A stretch of 40,849 nucleotides of DNA from Patescibacteria group bacterium (GTDB lineage: Bacteria > Patescibacteriota > Microgenomatia > 2-02-FULL-39-11): positions 146,330-187,178 of the forward strand of contig JAMCUI010000007.1 in assembly GCA_023379265.1 (NCBI GenBank), given 5' to 3'. Position numbers and translations under genes: made by a program. Of this stretch, positions 15,321 to 22,854 are shown in pieces. The first letter of the stretch is position 1. Every line of letters begins with the position of its first letter. Below the pieces are notes generated by a model. The model was not told the DNA's origin. It worked only from the letters and a program-made list of their open reading frames with translations, and ran no database searches.

Positions 15321-15506
15321 ATGAATCATAAAAATAAAGAATCATACATCGGTGCAGACGACCCACTCTTACCCCAAGTCTTTGACTATCTCAACAAATT
15401 TGATTTCCCGGTTGCATACTTAATTCAAAGAAAATTCAAAATCGGGTTTTCCAGGGCCGAGAAAATTTTGAGGCAGATTGAAGCGAGAAGAACAATCACT
15501 AAGTAA
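15321..15506 (+). CDS. stand-alone FtsK gamma-like winged-helix protein
   Basis: A 61-residue protein that is nearly all one domain. DPLLPQVFDYLNKFDFPVAYLIQRKFKIGFSRAEKILRQIEA matches the C-terminal gamma domain of FtsK/SpoIIIE translocases, where the ASxLQRRFRIGYNRAARIIDQLE-type helix-turn-helix reads polar DNA motifs and activates XerD. Here it occurs without motor or membrane parts. It could be a small DNA-binding regulator, a competitor for FtsK sites, or a relic. Overlapping hairpins precede it. The domain call is fairly firm; the role is open. Confidence 0.7.
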   Translation: MNHKNKESYIGADDPLLPQVFDYLNKFDFPVAYLIQRKFKIGFSRAEKILRQIEARRTITK

Positions 15507-15549
15507 AAAGTCTCCCATTGGAAGTATTTTTACTAGATATTTTTTCGAT

Positions 15550-17748
15550 TTAATTCAACGGAGTGATATTGCCTCTGACTACAAATCGTTTCGGGACTAA
15601 AAGTCTAGTCTGATAGGGGTTTAAGTCTATCCCAATTCTACCGTTTGTATCGCTTCTAAACTCATCACTGCTGTACAAATCATACCAGAGTGAATTTTTG
15701 GGATACCGACTCTTGATGAAAAGTTGTCTGTTTTGCCCTATTTCAGACGTATTTATTAATACTAAAAATTCTTCCTCCAATCCCGGATGCCTTCTCATAT
15801 AACTCAACACGGTATCGTCTCTACAAGTAATGTCGATAATTCCACGCGTGAGGACGGGATGATTTCTTCTTAGGAAAGTTAAGTAAGTAAAAAATCTGGT
15901 AAAACCTTTATCAAGTGATGTAAACAACATGTCTTTTCTCACTTCAGAATCTGAAAAAGGTGTAACAGTTCCCTCCAGGGCGTTCTCGGAACCGTAATAG
16001 ACTACAGGTAGAGGTAAGGCGGTAAAAAGGAGGGTAAACGCCATTCCGTTTTTCCATAAATTATTGCCTAGTATGTTTCTTATTCTGGTGGTATCTTGGT
16101 TATCAAGGAATAAATATCTTAGAGAAGGTTCATAGAACAATTCTGATCCTAGGGAGTTTGCGACGTCTTTCATATTTCCACCGTTTAGGGCTTTAATTAG
16201 TTTATAATATAAGGGATAGTCAAGGACGCCCATTGGTCCGAATTCCTGATAAGCAGCCAATCTTTTTTCATCATGAGTAGCAAATTCCCCGATTAACTGA
16301 ATATTCCTATCGAAATCATCGGCTAATTTAGTCATCAGTTTCTGTAAAAAAAGAGGATTTATGTGCAAAGCAGCATCGATGCGGAAACCGTCAATACCTG
16401 TTTTTCTTACCCAATCAGAAACAGTTCCGATCAGATAATCAGCAACTTCTTTTTTGGCATGATTGAAAGAAGGCAAACCAAAAAGGGGTCTTGTGACAAG
16501 TTCATATGGACCGATATCTACAGTGGAATGGAGAGGTTCACCTTTTTTGAACCAGTCAGGTCTTTCCTCTTCCCAGCGATGTCCATATCCCAAACCATTT
16601 ATCGGAAAATCTAAAATGATTCGCATCCCTCTTGCATGTACTTGTCTTACCAGTTCTCTAAATTGCTCCATTGTGCCGAAACGTGGGTCTACTTCTTGGT
16701 GATTCTTCACCCAATATCCATGATAAGAATAAATAGTTTTTCCATCAGGGAAAGTAAATTTTTCAATATTCTCCATCGGTGGACTTAAACACAAAGTTGT
16801 GATTCCTAAACTTTTGATATAGTCCAACTTCTCCTTAATTCCCAAAAAATTGCCACCATGGAAAGTATACGGATTACTTAAAGAAAAAAGGGTTCCATCT
16901 TCTCTTTCAGTATCCCGATGGAAGCGGTCAATCATTACATAATATATTATTTCTGGATACTGTCCTTCATCCACTATAATTTCCTTGCCGTCAGGAGAAA
17001 GTATTTTTCTACTTTTTGTATCGTAAAAATTCAAAAGATGCGCATTGAATGGTTGACCAACTTCGCGTGCCTTTATAAATGATTCCGCATCCGCTTTTTT
17101 CTTCTTTCGTGTATCCAATGTATCAGTCAGAAATTCACCTTCAGGGTATGAGGTGTACAATTGCAGTGTTAAAGGATTTGAGTCTTTCCAGCCTGTACTT
17201 CTGAGTAAACTTTTATTTAGAAGAAACAGAATTTGGCCTGATTCGGGGAATACATATGCTTTATTATCCCGCTTTGCACGTGCCGCCTGACAGGTAGTAC
17301 GACAATCGACTATACCATTAACCATTTTCAGACATATTGACCACGCTTTTGTGTTTATAAGCGGTTTATTTGGGATAAAATTTTTGGAACTGTTTTGATT
17401 ATTAAATCCCAACAAAACTCCCAGTTCACATCTATCAAATCTTCCCTTGTCCAAATAGGATAAACCGACCATAATCGCCAGGGGTTCATCCTTACTTCCG
17501 ATATCTATACTACAATCAACGATATCCCGGGCGGTATCGGAACCATCAAAAAGTCTGAATTGATCCCCAAATCCCGTACTGGCTTTTTTGTTTTCCAATA
17601 CAAGCATTCTCCGGAGTAGCGTTTTTTCCATTCTTCCTAATTTATAGGGATATAAGTCAACGAGTTGGGTGGGTATGGAAAACAAATTCTCATGGTCAGG
17701 TATCATATGAGGCTGGTTTCCGTCTCTCATTTCAAGGCTAATTGGCAT
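15550..17748 (-). CDS. GH13 family alpha-glucan-acting enzyme, cytoplasmic
   Basis: A 732-residue protein without signal peptide. Residues ~1-255 form an unassigned beta-rich N-terminal region, perhaps carbohydrate-binding. Residues ~260-640 are a GH13 barrel: YVMIDRFHRD, the nucleophile Asp458 in GIDGFRIDAALHI, the acid/base Glu488 in LIGEFAT and the third Asp552 in FLDNQDTTR. The C-terminal ~90 residues form the usual beta-domain. Two substrate-contacting histidines are altered: region I reads DFPINGLG where NH is usual, and region IV reads NQD for NHD. The enzyme may therefore have shifted specificity or weak hydrolysis. It likely acts on intracellular maltodextrin or glycogen-like substrates. 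It stands alone, starting at an ATG at 17748. Confidence 0.85.
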   Translation of the reverse strand: MPISLEMRDGNQPHMIPDHENLFSIPTQLVDLYPYKLGRMEKTLLRRMLVLENKKASTGFGDQFRLFDGSDTARDIVDCSIDIGSKDEPLAIMVGLSYLDKGRFDRCELGVLLGFNNQNSSKNFIPNKPLINTKAWSICLKMVNGIVDCRTTCQAARAKRDNKAYVFPESGQILFLLNKSLLRSTGWKDSNPLTLQLYTSYPEGEFLTDTLDTRKKKKADAESFIKAREVGQPFNAHLLNFYDTKSRKILSPDGKEIIVDEGQYPEIIYYVMIDRFHRDTEREDGTLFSLSNPYTFHGGNFLGIKEKLDYIKSLGITTLCLSPPMENIEKFTFPDGKTIYSYHGYWVKNHQEVDPRFGTMEQFRELVRQVHARGMRIILDFPINGLGYGHRWEEERPDWFKKGEPLHSTVDIGPYELVTRPLFGLPSFNHAKKEVADYLIGTVSDWVRKTGIDGFRIDAALHINPLFLQKLMTKLADDFDRNIQLIGEFATHDEKRLAAYQEFGPMGVLDYPLYYKLIKALNGGNMKDVANSLGSELFYEPSLRYLFLDNQDTTRIRNILGNNLWKNGMAFTLLFTALPLPVVYYGSENALEGTVTPFSDSEVRKDMLFTSLDKGFTRFFTYLTFLRRNHPVLTRGIIDITCRDDTVLSYMRRHPGLEEEFLVLINTSEIGQNRQLFIKSRYPKNSLWYDLYSSDEFRSDTNGRIGIDLNPYQTRLLVPKRFVVRGNITPLN

Positions 17749-17939
17749 ATTAGGGTGGAATTATAACAAACTATAGGTTTTTTACAAACTTCAATTGATC
17801 TTTCCTTTCTCATGAAAGTGGGAATCAAATAAGTGGACTACGGTAAGGAGGTATGACGCAATAAGGTAATCTTCAACAAAAGGGATTTGGTTAACAGTCT
17901 CAAAGTGTCCAGTAAGGGTGTGGAATTGTTAAGAGAGAA

Positions 17940-18323
17940 TTATTTGTCTGCTAAAGCTTTCCTATAGACAGGATCATTTTCCAACTCTTTAATTAAAGGT
18001 GCTCCTTCTATATTGAAAAACCCATGCCTATCTATGTCATCAAAAACCTTCTGCGAAGACTTACTGATTATTCTATAAGCTGTAGCATTTAGAGAGTCAT
18101 GAATTTCCATAGCATCAGCAAGAGTCTCTTTTCTTGTTTTTCTCGTAACTGAGTAGGCGATAAGCTCGTCAACAATCCTTACAATGTCTACCTCCTCCAG
18201 ACTTTCGCCATTCCATAGCATCTCCTTGCGTAAGTACTTATAACCGCGTTCTTCCCACGATAGATTAAACTGTGCATGGTATGGATCAAAGTAGTCTAGA
18301 GGGTATTCCTTCTCATTTCGCAT
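17940..18323 (-). CDS. small protein coupled to the HExxH protein
   Basis: A 127-residue, acidic, helical protein whose ATG overlaps the stop of the upstream gene (TAATG), so it is translated by coupling. It contains EEVDIVRIVDELIAYSV, where a Glu in a helix lies about 120 residues after the HExxH of the upstream protein. This is where a gluzincin's third zinc ligand could sit if the two chains formed one enzyme. No family is recognised for this half alone. It may be the split-off C-terminal part of a ~257-residue zincin. Confidence 0.55.
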   Translation of the reverse strand: MRNEKEYPLDYFDPYHAQFNLSWEERGYKYLRKEMLWNGESLEEVDIVRIVDELIAYSVTRKTRKETLADAMEIHDSLNATAYRIISKSSQKVFDDIDRHGFFNIEGAPLIKELENDPVYRKALADK

Positions 18324-18715
18324 TAGTCTGTAGAACGATTCCAGTTGATCCCGATGGTTATATCAAAAATAAGGTCGACAAGCCTGGTTTGGTCAGCTTG
18401 CGAGAGGTGAGAAAATACGGCGTGTGAATTTTCATGCCTTAATACTGCTGCCATAATCACGTCTGATGATCCTAGATAATCATCTCCAACAATGATCACA
18501 TTTCGTTTCACCCTGAATCCAGTAACGGTGTTTGGTTCGTAAACGACTGAAGTACCAGTTTTTCTGGGTAGAATATCAACACCATCTTGAGAAGGCGGCA
18601 TGCGTGCACCGTCACTATATAATTGTCTAAACCTGATGAAGTCGGGTAAAGGCGCAATAATAAACGGTTCATCAGCATTTATTTGATTTCCTAGTTCACG
18701 ATGGTTGTCAGACAT
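18323..18715 (-). CDS. small HExxH zincin-like protein
   Basis: A 130-residue protein with RHENSHAVFSHL at ~93-104, in the middle of a predicted helix (VIMAAVLRHENSHAVFSHLSQADQTRLVDLIF). This is the form of a zinc-protease active-site helix. There is no obvious third ligand in this chain; the next gene, overlapping by one base, supplies a candidate. No signal peptide, so probably cytoplasmic. It could be an ImmA-like or unassigned metalloprotease half, or a non-catalytic relative. Confidence 0.55.
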   Translation of the reverse strand: MSDNHRELGNQINADEPFIIAPLPDFIRFRQLYSDGARMPPSQDGVDILPRKTGTSVVYEPNTVTGFRVKRNVIIVGDDYLGSSDVIMAAVLRHENSHAVFSHLSQADQTRLVDLIFDITIGINWNRSTD

Positions 18716-18872
18716 AGGATAAGTAATATTTTATTAATAAGTTGTAAGAATTATCTGAAACAAATTATATTCCATTTTTAACGATTAATCCCAGTACGAA
18801 ATTAACTAATATGTGATCTATTGTACATATTTTTTACGAGCGAAGATGTATATTCATAGTTAGAGATACATA

Positions 18873-19281
18873 ATGAAAAAAATACTTCTGAGAGGACTGG
18901 TTGCAGGATTATCCATGCTTATCGTGTGGTCAAGTAATAAGTTTTTTCTTCCCATCACTCGCAAATGAATACGCTAATCCTAAATTATTCAGGGCATGGT
19001 CAGATCCGTTAATGTCATTATATTTTGTTTATCCGTTTATACTAGGAGTGGTATTGTCTTTCGTTTGGAGTAAAACAAAAAATCTGTTTCAGGGAAAAAG
19101 TGTAGCCGGGAAAGCTGCAAATTTCGGGTTTACTTTTTGGTTTTTGACATCAATTCCAGGAATGTGGATTACATATAGCAGTTTTCCAGTATCGTTCCTT
19201 ATGATTGCCAGTTGGAGTTTCAGTTCTTTGGTGCAGGTGTTAGTTGGTGGCCTGGTAATTTCTAGAATGGGTATTATTTAA
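18873..19281 (+). pseudogene. membrane protein gene with a single-base frameshift
   Basis: The track begins at an internal TTG (18901) in frame 1. A better start, ATG 18873, opens frame 0 and reads MKKILLRGLVAGLSMLIV, a typical signal or first membrane segment, but soon hits TGA. Skipping one base in the GTGTGGTC stretch (~18924-18928) joins it to VISFFFPSLANEYANPKLFRAW and the rest of a four-helix membrane protein of about 136 residues. So the gene carries a one-base insertion, or the assembly does. Its end overlaps convergent queC by 42 bases. No named family. Confidence 0.7.
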
Positions 19282-20001
19282 GACTTTTTTTGTCCTTTCG
19301 TAGTTAATAAGTGCTAACTTCCATTCCTTTTCTGATAATAAAGGATCCTTTATATTATTTTCTTTGAATGCTTCAATTCTTTCAATGCAAGTACCACACT
19401 TCAGACATGGTTTTTCCCCGCCATTATAACAACTCCAAGTCTTGTCGAAAGGTACGTTTAATTTTAGACCTATTTTTACCAGGTCCGATTTTGTCTTACT
19501 TATAAAAGGGGCGATTATTGTAACCCTCCCAAAGCTCTTATTGCCTAGTCTTAAGGCATGATTTAGGGTTTTAACAAATGGCAGCCGGCAATCCGGATAA
19601 ATGAAATGGTCGCCAGTATGGGCGCCATATATCAAGTAGTCTGACTTATTGGAAATAGCATAACCATAGGCTATTGATAGCATGATGGCATTTCTGTTTG
19701 GTACTACAGTCAACCTCATGTTTTTTTGTGCGTAATGACCTTCAGGAATTTTTTCTCCTTTTTGGGTAAGTGAAGAATTGAGGAGCTTACCGATGGAAGA
19801 GATATTAATAATAGTATTCTCAATACCAAGTGCTTTACTCAATTTTTGGGCATAAATTAATTCCTTAACATGTTTTTGGCCGTAATTAAAGGATAGAGTA
19901 TGGATATTTTGGGATGAAGTTGTTGAACTGGTATAATAAAGTAAAACAGTGCTATCTAAGCCGCCGGATATAATTAAGGTGCATTTTTTATTTTTTGTCA
20001 T
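19240..20001 (-). CDS. queC: 7-cyano-7-deazaguanine (preQ0) synthase QueC
   Basis: QueC turns 7-carboxy-7-deazaguanine into preQ0 with ATP and ammonia. The 253 residues show the PP-loop SGGLDSTVLLYY (~12-23), FNYGQKH (~39-45), VPNRNAIMLSIAYGYA (~99-114), GAHTGDHFIYPDCR (~126-139) and the zinc-binding cysteines CYNGGEKPCLKCGTC (~196-210). All catalytic features are present and the length is normal for the family. It is the second gene of a minus-strand operon, 18 bases after the PRTase/FolE-like gene, in the deazaguanine island. The preQ0 made here would feed the transglycosylase encoded at 22851. Confidence 0.95.
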   Translation of the reverse strand: MTKNKKCTLIISGGLDSTVLLYYTSSTTSSQNIHTLSFNYGQKHVKELIYAQKLSKALGIENTIINISSIGKLLNSSLTQKGEKIPEGHYAQKNMRLTVVPNRNAIMLSIAYGYAISNKSDYLIYGAHTGDHFIYPDCRLPFVKTLNHALRLGNKSFGRVTIIAPFISKTKSDLVKIGLKLNVPFDKTWSCYNGGEKPCLKCGTCIERIEAFKENNIKDPLLSEKEWKLALINYERTKKVLNNTHSRNYQATN

Positions 20002-20019
20002 AATGTCATTTCCCTTTTA

Positions 20020-20865
20020 TTATTTATCTTTCCTTCTAACCTTCCCAAAACTTGAATTTGTAATAATTTCTGGTTGATTATTTGTGGCTTGTGCTATCTT
20101 ACAGAAATGTCTTGCCTTAATTCTAACATTGATACCCGAAACGCCAAGCTCTTTGAATATAGTTTCAGCTATCTGTAATGTTAATTGTTTTTGTTTTTGT
20201 AGCCTGTGAGAATAGGTCTCAACTAGTCTAAATATTGTATCGTTGTTAACATTTTTACCATTTGTGACATAAACTATTGAAACCGTACCAGTAAAGGGCA
20301 GTAAGTGGCAAGTACAAAATGAATAAAACTTAATTTCATTTAAATTTACCGTTTCATTGCAGCTCTTGAAAATGTTATTTTTTATAGTGATGAGGGGATC
20401 TTTCTTATACCCATGGAAAAATTGCTTATATAACCGAGTGATCTGTGCGGGGGTTTCCAGAAGGTCTTTTCTTTTGGGATTTTCGCCTATATATTCGATA
20501 ATCCGTATAATATTATCGCCTATTTCTGCGGATGGTTTTACAGTTTCCCATGGGAAGGTTACCCACTCAGTAGCTTGCGCTTTGATGACATAAGGTATGC
20601 CAGTCGCTTTCTTTGTGACAAGAACACATTTGGTAAAATCTTTATACCTAGCGATTGTCTTCCCAGTATCCAGTATATCGTCTACCACTAGAGTGTTTCT
20701 ACCGGGAGATTCCACGAGTGGAAGTTTTAATCGCTCTGATATTAAAGCTGCAGGAATCAATCCGCCGTTTGGGATACCGAAGACTGATTTGAGAAGTTTA
20801 TTTTTTTGATATCTTTTCACTAGCACGTCAACAGCCATGTCTATATTTGAATAATTTAATTTCAT
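20020..20865 (-). CDS. purine-type phosphoribosyltransferase fused to a degenerate FolE-like domain
   Basis: A 281-residue fusion. Residues ~1-108 are a type I PRTase: FGIPNGGLIPAALISERL, the PRPP loop LVVDDILDTGKT (59-70) and WVTFPWE (~101-107), the ending seen in guanine/xanthine-type enzymes. Residues ~113-281 align along their length with GTP cyclohydrolase I. Compared with the FolE at 22282, the zinc ligands remain (Cys184, His187, Cys255), but CEHH has become CTCH, the guanine-anchoring Glu in LQxQER is Lys (LQKQKQ), and the triphosphate-binding Ser-Lys and the Arg after HxC are replaced. GTP cyclohydrolase activity is therefore unlikely. It is the first gene of the queC operon, divergent from queD. 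Possible roles are salvage of guanine freed by base exchange, or making a deazaguanine nucleotide; both are inference. Confidence 0.85.
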   Translation of the reverse strand: MKLNYSNIDMAVDVLVKRYQKNKLLKSVFGIPNGGLIPAALISERLKLPLVESPGRNTLVVDDILDTGKTIARYKDFTKCVLVTKKATGIPYVIKAQATEWVTFPWETVKPSAEIGDNIIRIIEYIGENPKRKDLLETPAQITRLYKQFFHGYKKDPLITIKNNIFKSCNETVNLNEIKFYSFCTCHLLPFTGTVSIVYVTNGKNVNNDTIFRLVETYSHRLQKQKQLTLQIAETIFKELGVSGINVRIKARHFCKIAQATNNQPEIITNSSFGKVRRKDK

Positions 20866-21018
20866 AGCATTCTATTTGGTTGATATGGATAGTAGATATT
20901 GTTAAAATACGGTAGTAAAAAACCCTGTTTCAGTGTGTACATATTAAAATATTTGATAATAAAATATCAATATTTGATAAAAGTGGAACAATAATATTTA
21001 TACACCTCAAATATTTTG
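20866..21018. promoter_or_regulatory. divergent promoter region of the deazaguanine island with repeated TTGATA sites
   Basis: A very AT-rich 153-base spacer. ATATTTGATAA occurs twice (20949-20959 and 20970-20980), and between them TTGATA (20953-20958) and TATCAA (20965-20970) make an inverted pair. The second TTGATA stands 17 bases before TTTATA and could be the -35 for queD; the repeats would then overlap that promoter like operator sites. Neither operon can be assigned a firm -10. Confidence 0.5.
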
Positions 21019-21450
21019 ATGACAATTTCAAAGACTTTAGAAATATCTGTTGGCCACAGGCTACATCTTTATGTCGGTCCCTGCTCCAATTTTCATGGGC
21101 ATAATTATAAGGTAAACATACATATCGATTACTCCCAAGAAGAAAATTTTATTAGAAAAGAAGGATTTTACATTGATTTTGCAAAACTTAAAAAAATAAT
21201 CGTTGAAGCATATGACCATAAATTTCTTATGAGTATGGATGACCAATATGTGACAGATATAAAAAAACTGAATTTACCTGGATTCAAGTTTGTACCTTAT
21301 TCGCCTACAGCTGAAAACATTGCCATTGATATGGCTGGTTTATTGTACAATTTAATAAAGAAAAAAAATGGAAACTTGGAGTCTGTAAAGATTGAGATTT
21401 TCGAAACTTCAAATTCCTCTGTCATTTTCGCGATTCATAATAACAGGTGA
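21019..21450 (+). CDS. queD: 6-carboxy-5,6,7,8-tetrahydropterin synthase QueD
   Basis: QueD converts 7,8-dihydroneopterin triphosphate to 6-carboxytetrahydropterin, the second preQ0 step. The start is ATG 21019; the track's TTG is one codon earlier. The 143 residues show the zinc histidines His13, His26 and His28 and the catalytic cysteine in GPCSNFHGHNY (Cys22), then FYIDFAKLKKII, DHKFLM and PTAENIAIDMA. The length is typical. It is the first of four plus-strand genes (queD-queE-folE-dpdA-like) with spacings of 12, 3 and -4 bases, so one transcript is expected. Confidence 0.93.
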   Translation: MTISKTLEISVGHRLHLYVGPCSNFHGHNYKVNIHIDYSQEENFIRKEGFYIDFAKLKKIIVEAYDHKFLMSMDDQYVTDIKKLNLPGFKFVPYSPTAENIAIDMAGLLYNLIKKKNGNLESVKIEIFETSNSSVIFAIHNNR

Positions 21451-21462
21451 TTTTTCATATTT

Positions 21463-22278
21463 ATGTTTATATCAAGAAGAGGTACAAAGAGGAATGCAGT
21501 CTACTCTCCGCAGTCAATTGACGTAAATAGACTGAAGTCTTCTGCCGATGCATTCAAAATGTCCGGAGATGGAGTCTTCCATACAATTCAGGGTGAAGGT
21601 CCGAGGCTTGGTTATCCGATAACTTTCATAAGACTGCATTATTGCAATTTGTCATGTGTCTGGTGTGATACTTCTTATACATGGGATAAAACATTAAAGG
21701 AGTACTGGGGAGAACCGTGGGATTTACCGATTACCGGATTGAATAGGGAAATACAAAAAGCCCAAAAGAAATTCGGAATTCCGAAAAAAAATATTATTCG
21801 TAGAATATGTTTTACGGGAGGCGAGCCTTTATTACAGCAGGATAAGATTGTTAAGTTTCTCAAACAAAACCCTGATTATTATACGGAAATAGAAACAAAT
21901 GGTACGATTATGCCAGATCAATATTTACTCGAAAGGAATAAAAAAGGGTTGTTTTTCTTCAACTGTAGCCCCAAGTTGTCCAATTCACTAAACCATTACA
22001 AATTGAGGTTTAATCCAGGCGTTGTCAAGGCAATATCAAAGACAAATAATCCCGTATTCAAGTTTGTTTGTAAAAGTAGTAAAGATATCAAAGAAGCTTT
22101 GACCGTTTATGGTCAAATTATTCCGCGCAATCTGATTTCGATCATGCCAGAAGGAGTTACAGTAAAGGAGAATATGAAAGTGTATAAAAAAATAATTAGA
22201 ACCGTTGTGCAATATGGTCTGGCGACTCATCCTAGATTGCAGAATATTGCTTTTGGTGGAGCAAAGCGAGGAGTATAG
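21463..22278 (+). CDS. queE: 7-carboxy-7-deazaguanine synthase QueE (radical SAM)
   Basis: QueE is the radical SAM enzyme that contracts carboxytetrahydropterin to 7-carboxy-7-deazaguanine. The 271 residues contain the family lead-in VFHTIQGEGPRLG, the cluster motif CNLSCVWC (Cys61, Cys65, Cys68), the GGE-type SAM site FTGGEPLLQQ (~117-126) and EIETNG. The N-terminal ~30 residues are an extra basic leader. A 20-30-residue insertion after the cysteine motif (TSYTWDKTLKEYWGEPWDLP) is like that in several QueE subfamilies. All catalytic parts are intact. Translation may be coupled to folE, which starts three bases after the stop. Confidence 0.93.
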   Translation: MFISRRGTKRNAVYSPQSIDVNRLKSSADAFKMSGDGVFHTIQGEGPRLGYPITFIRLHYCNLSCVWCDTSYTWDKTLKEYWGEPWDLPITGLNREIQKAQKKFGIPKKNIIRRICFTGGEPLLQQDKIVKFLKQNPDYYTEIETNGTIMPDQYLLERNKKGLFFFNCSPKLSNSLNHYKLRFNPGVVKAISKTNNPVFKFVCKSSKDIKEALTVYGQIIPRNLISIMPEGVTVKENMKVYKKIIRTVVQYGLATHPRLQNIAFGGAKRGV

Positions 22279-22281
22279 TAT

Positions 22282-22854
22282 ATGGACTTAAAGAAAACAG
22301 AAAGAATTATCCATCAACTGTTGGTTCAGATTAGTGATGATCCAAACAGTAAAATACTTAAGGAAACACCAAGGCGTGTGTCACAGATGTATAAAGAATC
22401 TTTCTCTGGATACGACAAGGATGCTGTTGCAGTAATGAAGACGTTTCCAAACGAAAGCAATTCATCTTTAGTGGTGGTAGAAGATATAGACTACTATAGC
22501 TATTGTGAACACCATCTGGTGCCATTTTTCGGAAAAGTCCATATTGGTTATGTTCCGAATAAAAAACTTGCTGGTTTGTCAAAATTTGGGAAAGTAGTAG
22601 AAATATTTAGCAAACGGTTGCAGATGCAGGAGCGGATGACAAAACAAATTGCTGACATTATCGAATCTACGCTGCAGCCTAAGGGTGTCATAGTTGTGGT
22701 GGAGGGAATTCATCTTTGTATGGTGATGCGCGGAATAAAGAAAATTAATTCAAAAACAACAACGACAGAAACAAGAGGCGTCTTTGCCAAAAGAGGTTCA
22801 CGTGTAAAAGAGGATTTTTACTACATTTTAAGTCAAAAGATAAAAAGAAAATGA
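22282..22854 (+). CDS. folE: GTP cyclohydrolase I FolE
   Basis: FolE opens GTP to 7,8-dihydroneopterin triphosphate, the entry step of both folate and preQ0 synthesis. The 190 residues have YCEHHLVPFFGKVHIGYVPN (zinc Cys and His plus catalytic His), GLSKFGKVVEIFSKRLQMQERMTKQIAD with the guanine-binding Glu, and GIHLCMVMRGI with the final zinc Cys and triphosphate Arg, then TTTTETRGVF. This is a canonical active enzyme, unlike the FolE-like half of the fusion across the spacer. Its placement between queE and the transglycosylase shows it serves deazaguanine synthesis. It overlaps the next gene by ATGA. Confidence 0.93.
   Translation: MDLKKTERIIHQLLVQISDDPNSKILKETPRRVSQMYKESFSGYDKDAVAVMKTFPNESNSSLVVVEDIDYYSYCEHHLVPFFGKVHIGYVPNKKLAGLSKFGKVVEIFSKRLQMQERMTKQIADIIESTLQPKGVIVVVEGIHLCMVMRGIKKINSKTTTTETRGVFAKRGSRVKEDFYYILSQKIKRK

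Noticed and set aside
17841-17864. Strong AAGGAGG followed by ATGACGCAATAA
   Set aside because: The spacing is one base and the frame is three codons, so it is most likely chance or decay.
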